NCBI GenBank assembly: GCA_022432975.1
Contig: CM039515.1
Location: forward strand, 14,882,583-14,946,582
Source of the DNA: Begonia masoniana
Lineage: Eukaryota > Streptophyta > Magnoliopsida > Cucurbitales > Begoniaceae
Length of the DNA stretch: 64,000 bases
Direction of reading: 5' to 3'
In this document: positions 23,485 to 31,962 of the stretch, one piece after another
How the letters are laid out: each line of letters begins with the position of its first letter
How positions within the stretch are numbered: position 1 is the stretch's first letter
Program-made: the position numbers and the translations under genes
Notes under the pieces: model-generated
The model's input: the letters and a program-made list of their open reading frames with translations, nothing else
The model's database searches: none
What the model was told of the DNA's origin: nothing

Positions 23485-24732
23485 AACTTGATGTGAAAAC
23501 TGCATTCCTTCATGGTAACTTGGAGGAAGAGATCTATATGGAGCAGCTCGGGGGATTCAAAGTCAGAGGACAAGAGCAACTTGTATGCAAATTGAAAAAG
23601 GGCTTGTATGGTCTCAAACAAGCTCCACGGCAGTGGTACAAGAAGTTTGAATCATTCATGGTGAGTCAAGGGTATAGCCAGACATCGTCAGACCAGTGTG
23701 TGTTCATCAAGAGGTATTCTATTGATGACTTCATTATTCTCCTTTTGTATGTTGACGATATGTTGATCATAGGCCATGATACTAGCAAACTTACTAAGTT
23801 AAAAGGAGAGTTGAACAAGTCTTTTGTGATGAAAGACTTGGGTGCGGCAAAGAAGATATTTGGTATGAAGATCTCTCGTGATAGAAAGAATGAGAAATTG
23901 TTGTTGTCTCAGGAAGACTACATTGAGAAGATACTTGAAAAGTTTAACATGAGCAAGACCAAAGCTGTGTGTTCTCCCCTTGCAAGTCAATTCAAGCTCA
24001 ATTCAGAGTAATGTCCTACAAGTGAGAATGACAAGGCAGATATGAGTCGAGTTCCTTATGCGTTTGCAGTTGGAAGTTTAATGTACGTCATGGTTTGCAC
24101 TCGACCCGATATTGCTCATTCAGTTGGAGTAGTGAGCCGTTTTTTCTCCAATCTTGCCAAAGAACACTGGGAAATGGTGAAATGGATACTCAAATATCTC
24201 TGAGGTACTTCCAGGTTGTGTTTGTATTTCGGTGGCAGTGATCCTATGCTAGTTGGGTATACCGATTCAGATATAGCCGGTGACATTGATTCCAGGAGGT
24301 ATATTTCAGGATTCTTGATGACTTTTGCAGGGGGAGCCGTGTCTTGGTAATCAAAACTGCAAGATTGCGTTGCGCTATCCACCACAGAAGCCAAGTACAT
24401 TACGATTACTGAGGGTTGCAATGAGGCTTTGTGGATGAGGAGATTCCTTGAGGAATTGGGTTTGCGCTAAGAGAAATATGTTGTATTCAGTGATAGTCAG
24501 AGCGCTATCCATCTCTCTAAGAATTCGTCATTTCATTCGAGGTCCAAGCACATTGATGTGAAATATCATTGGGTTCGAGACTTGCTCTAGACGAAGCAGT
24601 TGCACTTGGTAAAAGTGCACACCAGTGAGAACGGTTCGGATATACCGACGAAGTCTTTGCCGAAAGAGAAGCTTGAGATTTGTCATCAAAAGGTGGGTTC
24701 GTCAGATCCTACCACGAGCCGGAAGGAGAGTT
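23485..24732 (+). pseudogene. RT and RNase H of element D
   Basis: RT continues with [34 protein letters not shown] and the active site YVDDMLIIG (intact). RNase H carries GYTDSDIAGD and LSTTEAKYI, and the end shows SRSKHIDVKYHWVRD and NGSDIPTK. Stops at 24009, 24202, 24349, 24469 and 24588 interrupt it; most look like CAA to TAA or CGA to TGA changes. A short purine tract (AAGGAGAG) precedes the right LTR at 24733. Confidence 0.9.
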
Positions 24733-24989
24733 TGTGGGATCCGGCAATATGTGTGGTGTTTGGATCATTAATGAAGGAGAAGAGGGTGTTTCTCGCATTA
24801 ATTCTCCTTGTCTCCCTCTTCAATTGCTTGTCTCTGATCTTCCTCTATACAACCGAAACAAAACTCTCCTCTTGTGGCAACTAATATCAACTTCTTCAGC
24901 AGCTCCAGTTTCTCCACGGCACACAACTCTAGCTCTCCACATGAAGCACGAAGAAAGACGATTTCTTCAGAAGCTCCTATGTTGCAACA
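24733..24989 (+). mobile_element. right LTR of element D
   Basis: 257 bp, TGTGGGATCC...GTTGCAACA, matching 6920-7106 over its first two thirds. Followed by GTTCC, the TSD partner of GTACC at 6915. Confidence 0.85.
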
Positions 24990-25050
24990 GTTCCTCTACC
25001 TCGATTGCACATAGCCCAAGCTTTTTTCCAATTTTTGTTTGTTCTTTCAG

Positions 25051-26585
25051 TGTCAATGAGAGATATGGGTACAGAAATGACCCCTATTGCTAGCCAAGAA
25101 CCTTTAAGAACTGGAACTCCTGTGAGGGCAACAACACCAATGCGCAGTCCTACTTCTTCTCGACCATCAACCCCTGAGAGGTCTGAACCATCTTCGACTA
25201 CCATCAATCCTCCTTTACTTAATGACCAAGTGATTCCTAATAAGGAGTTGTCTGAGAAGGAGCTACAACTTAGAACAAGGAGGGAGATTTATGGTTTTAG
25301 GTACACAATTAGGAAAAATGAATATTGCTGCATGGGCTAGCAAAGAGGAGGAGGATAAGGATGCATCTACTTCACTAAAAACTATTGCAACACCACAGCT
25401 GAAAAGAAGTGTGATCGAGACACGTGCAGCAGCATGGGAGAAGGCTGAGAAAGCCAAGTATACGGCAAGGTTTACTGCTTTTTTCCTATTCTTTATTTTT
25501 AACACGTCTTATATTCTTCTCAGGGCAAAAATATCTTGGTTTTCATGAAAGTTGAATAGTCACATGGAATAGACTGTAATTTTGTTTCATATTTGTAATA
25601 TTTGCGCACGCTCAATATATATATGTAAATCCATATGTTTTGTGGTTTACATAGGGACAAGCTCAGTCAATCTTTCTTAGATAAATGTTTTATTTTATGT
25701 TACACAAATTTATGGAGCTTTATGTTTAGTGCTATTTCAAGGATACAAAAATTTGATGGATCACCGTTAGTTTTTGTTGAGGAAAGAATTGTTATGAGAA
25801 TAATTCTACCATATATATCCTGCTTATTTAGCTTATTATTGAAAGAGAAGATCTATGATAGGAGGGAGTATTTATCTGAGAATATATTAATTGCATTTAT
25901 AAAGTTTTTATTGTTTTGAATTCCTACGTCTTACAATATGTTCTAAAGGGGGAAGTTGTCTTCATAATTTCAGGTTCAAGCGTGAAGAATTGAAAATTCA
26001 AGCATGGGAAAATCACCAGAAAGCAAAAGCAGATGAAGAAAATGGAGGTAATGCATGGTTTTACATTATCAAAATTTAGTAAACAGAAGCAACATATCAT
26101 TATCCGCTGTTAAAATAACGTTTTGCATTCGATGCGTTTTTGTTTATCTGATTTCTACTTGCAGCATAATTTCCATATATTGCACAGTGAACAAGTAAAG
26201 ATGCTAAAAATATTTTTATGCACTGTGAATTTGTAAGTTAGAAAGTAGCACTCTCTTGTTTGCTCTTTGTCAACACAGAATATAGAAACCAGCTACCTTT
26301 TCTACATGCATGAAAATTTGATAATACATTTGGAACTATAGAAAGATTTTTGGGGTGTGAAGTTAAAAACTTACCATTTGTATCCTGCAGGTAGAGGTAG
26401 AGAGGATTAGGGGGCGAGCTCATGATAAGCTTATGAACAAATTAGCATCAGTGAGACACAAAGCAGAAGAAAAGAGAGCTAATGCGGAAGCAAAGAGAAG
26501 CCGCAAAGCTGTAAAAACCGAGCAACAAGTAGATTACATTCGCAGGACAGGACACATTCCTTCTGGATGCTCCTGCTGTTGGTGA
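25051..26585 (+). pseudogene. remorin (group with MRDMGTEMTPIASQEP motif), 3' exons, frameshifted
   Basis: Remorins are plant plasma-membrane scaffold proteins with a C-terminal coiled coil and a lipid-anchored tail. The exon from 25051 (after TTTCAG) encodes VSMRDMGTEMTPIASQEP, a Ser/Thr/Pro-rich stretch, then KELSEKELQLRTRREI. One extra T near 25290 shifts the frame into LGTQLGKMNIAAWASKEEED and ARAAAWEKAEKAKYTAR-like sequence. Intron 25470-25973; exon 25974-26047 (FKREELKIQAWENHQKAK) with one extra A near its end; intron 26048-26390; last exon 26391-26585 (VERIRGRAHDKL... YIRRTGHIPSGCSCCW, stop 26583). Splice sites are canonical. Both shifts are one-base gains in short homopolymers, so they could be real or assembly errors. 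The upstream part is separated by element D. Confidence 0.85.
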
Positions 26586-27039
26586 TGCTCCGGAAATTAC
26601 TCAAGAGTGCTCTTGGTGTTGGTATGTATCTCCCTCCAGCCACACGGTCTGTCTTGTCTGTAAAATCTAAGAACCGTTTAGAAATCATTTGGACTAGTTG
26701 TGTAGAAATATAGAGACATATATATCACCCTTCATTTTTCTCTACTACACAAACCACTCATGGATTTCACATTTATGCCTTATGACGTTGGACTATGCAA
26801 GTTCACTCTTTAAATCCAAATATTCAATCTAAAAACTAGGTTACAAACGTTCGGGGCAGACTCTTATAGCCTTTGGAGATTGATGGTTACAAATGGAAAA
26901 ACCATAATGGAAATAATGAACTGGAAAGGAAATAGTCGTTGCAGAAGAAAAGAGCTGTTGGAGCGCTCTCGGCCACGTAGTCGCGCAATCAATGCCTCTG
27001 ATGTATTGCTGATCACGTGTCCTTGTCCTTCAATTCATT
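26586..27039 (+). other. 3' flank of the remorin gene
   Basis: No coding signal or repeat recognised. It probably contains the 3' UTR and intergenic sequence up to the hAT MITE. Confidence 0.4.
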
Positions 27040-27047
27040 ATTTCTAA

Positions 27048-27829
27048 TAGGGGTGGGCAGAATCGGCCTGGAACTGCAAAACCAAACCGGATCGGCAGTC
27101 CGGGCCGGTTCTCGGTCGGTTCTGCTTGCCATGGAACCGGTTTCGGTTCCATGGATTGAGGAACCGGGAACCGCAGTCCGGTTCCCGGTTCCTCGTACCA
27201 GAACTGGGATTTCCCATGAGAGAACCGACCCATGGGTCGGCCCGGTGGGTTATCCAACCCATGGGTCGGATAACTTAAAAGAATTAAAAAAAAAACTAAA
27301 ACCACTCCTTTCCTTCCCGCAGCCCAGACTCAGAACTCAGAAGCCCTAGCTCTCAATGCCTCTGCTCGCGCCGCCTCCCCTCTCGTTGCCTCTGCTCGCG
27401 CTGTCTCTGCTCGGCTCTCGCTGCCTCTGCTCGCCTCGTCGCCTCCGCTCTCTCTGCTTCTGCTCGCGCTTGCCTCTGCTCGCTTCGCCTCGCCTCGCCT
27501 CTGCTCGCTTGGTCAGAAATTTTTAAAATACAATGGTGGATTGATCTTCTCACACCGTTTTACAATCCAAGTCGAAAAGTGTTTGGTTAGCTTTGATCTT
27601 TTCACACTGTTTATTGGATTGAAAAAAAATAGTAATTTTGGTGGGAGGAACCGGTACCGAATCGAAACCGGACTGAGATTTTCGGTCCGGTTCCGGTTCA
27701 GTACTGGTTCCTCCCGGGGCCGGTTCCGATTCTGGGCAGAAAAATCTCGAACCGTCTGGGCTGGTTTTGTTCCATGTCAAACCGGGCCGGCCCATGGAAC
27801 AGAACCGGCCCGGACCATGCCCACCCCTA
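27048..27829. mobile_element. hAT-type non-autonomous element (MITE)
   Basis: Terminal inverted repeats TAGGGGTGGGCA and TGCCCACCCCTA, flanked by a perfect 8-bp duplication ATTTCTAA (27040-27047, 27830-27837), as expected for hAT transposons of the Ac type. The 782-bp interior has arms rich in GGAACCGG-type words and a C/T-rich block of TCTGCTCGC-like repeats (27355-27515). The ORFs crossing it are compositional. No transposase is encoded, so it would move in trans. The hAT gene at 45954 has similar GGTTCGG-rich 3' sequence, but a direct relationship is unproven. Confidence 0.92.
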
Positions 27830-27877
27830 ATTTCTAACATGCTACTATTTATCCTAAATAAAAGGATAAAAATGTTT

Positions 27878-28635
27878 GGGTAAATTTCAAAAATGGGCTT
27901 GGACTTCGGTCAAAGATGAAAAAAAAATTCAAAGTACTTTTTTGAGCAGAAAAAAGCTCAAACTATAAAAAAAAGGCCGTATGGTCGACCGCTAACCCCC
28001 CACATACTATTTTAAACGTAGAGCGGTAGACCGCATCCCCCAGTGCGGTCGACCGTGTCTTAGTGGGGAGTGTTCACCCTCGTGGTGTGCTCACCCTCTA
28101 TCCACCGTCTGTTTTCAATTTACAAATTAATTTAAAAAAAAAATACAAAATAATATTCAATTTAATTGAAATTTTTATCACATATTCACTACATCATTGG
28201 AAGATAAGCTGAAAAGTTTCGTGATTTTCTAATACTTGTACGTTATTGTAATTTAATTAATTATTTTATAAAAAATTATAATAAATCATATCAGAGTTAG
28301 AAAATCACAAAAATTTTCAGATTATCTTTCCATGACGTGGTGAATATGTGGTAAAAATTTCAATTAAATTGAATATCATTTGATATTTTTTTTAAATTAA
28401 TTTGTAAATAGAGGGTGAATTGAGGGTGAACGGAGAGTGAAAACCCCCGCCGACCCCACTGGGGGATGTGGTCAACCACTCTACGTTTAAAATGGTATGC
28501 GGAGGGGTTAGCGGTTGACCATAAGAATTTTTTTTGATAGGTTTTTGATAGTTTGAGTTTTTTCTGCTCAAAAAAATACTTAAAGTCTTTTTTTCATCTT
28601 TGAACAAAGTCCAAGCCGATTTTTGAAATTTACCC
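27878..28635. mobile_element. fold-back Mutator-like MITE 1
   Basis: Ends GGGTAAATTTC...GAAATTTACCC with a perfect 9-bp TSD AAAATGTTT (27869-27877, 28636-28644). The two halves are inverted copies of each other over most of the 758 bp (for example AGCTCAAACTAT near 27955 against its complement near 28550). Nearly the whole element could form one hairpin. The 9-bp TSD and long inverted arms suit Mutator-like elements. No coding capacity. Confidence 0.88.
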
Positions 28636-28644
28636 AAAATGTTT

Positions 28645-29586
28645 TTACAAAAATTTATCCTAAGGGGGACAAATCCCTCCTTCAAATATGAGTGGAAAAA
28701 ATATGCTTCTGTGTAGGAGAGTGACTTTGAGTCCTTCATCCCTTGAATATTTAGTCTTTGGCCACGTCTTCCCATGCGCGCCACTTGAACAACATCTTGT
28801 TTCTACGTCGTGTTTTCGACCTCTAAGGTGTACTGTTTGGGGTTTGATTTTGACTTATAGAAAATGTTTTGATGATAAGTTTTTATTGGTATTTTAAGAC
28901 TCTCGCTGGATTTGTCCTCAAATACAGAGCCTCGCTCGTCTCGTAGTCGCTTTGATGGTTGGGTGCTATTCTTGATCCTCCAAAATGAACAACATCGTTA
29001 GAAATAAAATTCAGCTATGGTAACCTATAGCGTATCATCCTTCCGGGGTGGTTGAGGATTTAACCTCAAGCCTCTTTGCATTAATCCGGCCTTCCCGGGG
29101 ATCAAAAGGAAAGGATATCAAATGTTGGACTTGATCGTTGATCCCTCTTAAAGTTCCTCTTTTTGGATTGAAGGGACTCTACGAACTTCACAACTATTTA
29201 TAATTATTTCCTCCGATTAGCTAAACGAGCCTAACGAGCTGAATGTAACGAACCAAACATGCATAAATATTTTTAATTTACATGAATGTAATGTATAATT
29301 TTTTAAATAAAATTAATTATTAAAATTATAATGTCAAAATATAATAATTGGTCGTTTAGTTAACAAAATTATTTTATTAATATATAAAACAACATGCATT
29401 TAGGAAAATAATATTTGAATTGATATAATAAAAAAATAACACAAGAATATTATTACAAATATTTGACAAATTTTTTTATTTATTCAACAAGGCATGACTA
29501 GCAGTAGGAAGAGGAATTTATTACCTAAGACAAGAAAAAAGAACATAATATGACAACTAAAATTTAGGGGCATACCCAACAGTAAA
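28645..29586. other. unannotated host sequence with an LTR fragment
   Basis: No gene recognised. 28828-28910 matches 8309-8380 of LTR G (GGGGTTTGAT...ATAGAAAATGTTTTGATGAT), so a small LTR fragment is present. The stretch around 28950-29170 has a higher GC content and no repeats in this window. From 29200 it is AT-rich. Confidence 0.4.
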
Positions 29587-30240
29587 TCAAATCCTGAGAT
29601 CAAGTTCTAACCCTGCAAAGGTTGTGACCATCGCCACACCATTATTCAAGTCAGCCTGCATTTCAAATAGACAACAACGTTAGAACCGCAAAATCTTTGT
29701 TGTAAGGACCACAACTGGTAAAAGGCAAGTACAAATTCTAGAATCAGCCAACTGAAAGACAAAAAGAATAACTTAATTGTAGACGTTTCCCCAAGAAGAA
29801 TACTTAAATGCCACCAGATCTATGTACCCGATTTATCCACAGTTTGCAGAAAAGAAATCTATATTCACGTCCCTACCGTCGATGATTAAATTCTTTGCTG
29901 AAAATAGAATTTAGTCCAAGAATGATAAACACTACTGAGCGAATCAACAACTAATCAATCTGTATTGCCTTCTATTTCCTTGTTTACTTGGTCAAAAGAT
30001 GATAATTCATTCGCAATTTCTACAAGTGTTTCTAGTGCTGCAAGTAAATAAGTAAGATAAACAAAGCTCAAAGAGAATACTATCTCCAATAAAAGCCTGA
30101 ACTACGAATGGAGCGTTGGACTAGATTGATGCATAGAACAAATTAAGTGAAAATAGTCGAGATGTCGATTACTTGCTATGGCACCAGCTTTCACTGGCTC
30201 TTTTTTCTTCGTAGAGGCTTGCTCTAGTTTACCTTAATCA
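29587..30240 (-). pseudogene. exon-like remnants of an unrecognised gene
   Basis: On the minus strand there are three short open stretches. One near 30230-30180 encodes KLEQASTKKKEPVKAGAIA. One at 30037-29988, after TTACTTGCAG, encodes LETLVEIANELSSFDQ and has a GTAAAC donor. A last one at 29655-29587, after TTGAAATGCAG, encodes ADLNNGVAMVTTFAGLELDL and then a stop. Splice-like borders and clean frames suggest the 3' exons of a host gene. I do not recognise the family, and the rest of the gene was not found. Confidence 0.35.
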
Positions 30241-31020
30241 TAAAAGTCAAGTCAGCTATTGCATGCACTTAGTATAGAAGATATATTTTTTCTTCAATCT
30301 GACATGCATCTGTAGCAATCTACCATACATCCTGTATAAGAGAAAAACAACTTAGCTTTTTCCTCATCAAATCTTTCTTCAATATTGACGTGGAATCTAG
30401 TACATTAAGGATTTCATCAGGAAAACGACTTCAGTAGTAGGGCAAAGTTTAACACATCATATAAACACAAACCTATGCAAAAGTGTGAAAAAGAGGATCA
30501 ACGTAAATGTAATCAATACTTACATGAGGTCTGGTAATACCTGTATAACAGTTAAGCATAATATCATGTTATGCCTAGCACATAACCATATTAAATTACT
30601 TTTTTTTTTATTATAAGTTCTAGAGTTTGAATAATAAACTACGATTTTAAGTTTTATCTTAACCAATATTTGTAGGACTTGTGTTTCTACAATAAATTTC
30701 TGGTACCAATTCAATTTCGACCCATATTCAAAATCATAGCGAACCTTCGTTTCTATTATTAGGTTCGGGTTGAATTGAACTGAACCGAAAAGTTCAGTAT
30801 GGTCACGTTGGTCCCGTTATAATCGAATTGGTTCCGCAATCCTAGATAATCACCTATTTTTTTTATAGACCAAGACCAAGTGGTCAATTTTATATCCTTG
30901 ACTGATTAATATTAAAATAAATTTCATAACATTTAGTAAAGATGAAATTGACCAAGTCTCAAAATCTGCACGTCATAAACACTTGAAAGTCAACAACCCA
31001 ACAAAAAATTAAAAAAAGAC
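30241..31020. other. AT-rich intergenic sequence
   Basis: No gene, repeat or RNA recognised. The 64-codon minus ORF at 30520-30714 has no supporting feature. Confidence 0.4.
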
Positions 31021-31035
31021 ACTTGTTGAACAAGT
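31021..31035. promoter_or_regulatory. palindrome upstream of small ORF 1
   Basis: ACTTGTTGAACAAGT, two perfect 7-nt arms, followed by AATTAAAGCTTTGAA. The same palindrome with A at the centre and the same following bases (AATTAAGCTTCGAA) lies upstream of small ORF 2 (38521-38535). It ends 135 nt before the ATG at 31171. A TATA-like TTAAATAG lies at about 31083. Confidence 0.55.
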
Positions 31036-31170
31036 AATTAAAGCTTTGAAACATGCCAACAGAACACAGACCTTAAATTCCTCCTTAAATAGATCATCCA
31101 CTTACCCACAAATTCACACAAACTCACCTTCAAAATTCTATTTTTTTCAAGATTTCAAACCAAGAAAGCA

Positions 31171-31332
31171 ATGGGGTTTTCTTTGAGTTTAAAGTCTTTA
31201 ATTTCTTTCTTCTTCGGCACTAATGGTGGAAGTCGAAAGAGAAGAAGTGATTCGAGCCGGTTCCCCTCTCGACCAGAGGCAGCCATGATTGCTGCTTCCA
31301 AGTATTTTTCAAATAAAGTTCATTTGATCTAG
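31171..31332 (+). CDS. small ORF 1, 53-residue basic protein
   Basis: ATG 31171 to TAG 31330-31332. The product starts MGFSLSLKSLISFFFG, then a basic Ser/Arg-rich stretch (GSRKRRSDSSRFPSRP), then EAAMIAASKYFSNKV. The N-terminal MG could allow myristoylation; this is only a possibility. The ATG is preceded by a leader with a CAAGAAAGCA context and a plausible TATA box. The upstream 150 bp, the palindrome and the start of the protein resemble those of small ORF 2 at 38696, pointing to a duplicated small gene. I do not recognise the family. It could be a real small gene or a remnant of a longer one. Confidence 0.5.
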   Translation: MGFSLSLKSLISFFFGTNGGSRKRRSDSSRFPSRPEAAMIAASKYFSNKVHLI

Positions 31333-31907
31333 TTTCTGCCTTCTTCTTCAATATGTAAATAATTGTATATAGAAATTTACCACATGATTCAATGTCTAGT
31401 ACATATGTTAATCTCATAAACTATAACTCTATTTCCATTCAAATAATTGTCACCATTTAATAGTAGAAATACTAAAATATTTCCATTCAATCATAACTTC
31501 TTTCAAAATAATCACTTGGATTTTAGTATTTACTGTCACAAACAATCGATGAATGTTGTTTTTCAAGACAAATATTTTCATATTTTAGCATTTTTCATGA
31601 CGTTAATTGATATATCTATTCGATTATTTCGTGATCGCTACGGTTGCCGAAAAGTAGTCATCAACTATGTCTTCTTTGACGCACTTCATACTGCTTAAGA
31701 TTTACCCGTTTTTGGATCAAACATCTTTGAACCCAAAAGCATGTCGAAACCCCACAAAAAAATCTTTTATTTCTTCATAGTATTTACTCCTTTTTTTGTC
31801 CATTTTTTTCACGTTATTGATCGACTAAATTGAGAGACACGGCTACTTTGTTGAGAGTAGAGCCTTAAGAATGCGAAGCAAGGCCGTTAACATATAAATA
31901 AATTATA
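31333..31907. other. no gene recognised
   Basis: AT-rich. The plus ORF at 31447-31698 (83 codons) has no family signature. The last bases (31899-31907) are the left target duplication of MITE 2. Confidence 0.35.
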
Positions 31908-31962
31908 GAGAAATTATCAATTTGAACCCTGTACTATACACTGTTTTTCAATTCACCCCTGT

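Larger units (their letters stand above)
6920..24989 (+). mobile_element. Ty1/copia element D, host of an 18 kb nest
   Basis: Left end TGTGGGATCTGGC at 6920 and right end GTTGCAACA at 24989, flanked by GTACC (6915-6919) and GTTCC (24990-24994), a 4/5 TSD. The right LTR (24733-24989, 257 bp) is complete. The left LTR is cut at about 7106. Coding order gag, protease, integrase, reverse transcriptase, RNase H marks Ty1/copia, close to Tnt1/Tork-type elements. The element is interrupted by LTR fragment G, copia element E and two Cassandra TRIMs. D lies inside the remorin gene. Confidence 0.85.

Noticed and set aside
27017..27840. ORFs of 60-110 codons inside the hAT MITE
   Set aside because: They arise from GGAACCGG and CTCTGCTCGC repeats in a non-autonomous element with perfect TIR and TSD.
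28950..29170. Possible nuclear copy of mitochondrial DNA
   Set aside because: The GC content and style differ from the surroundings, but I could not match a known mitochondrial gene; a search against plant mitochondrial genomes would decide.
31447..31698. 83-codon plus ORF in AT-rich sequence
   Set aside because: No family signature, codon bias or promoter context; expected by chance.
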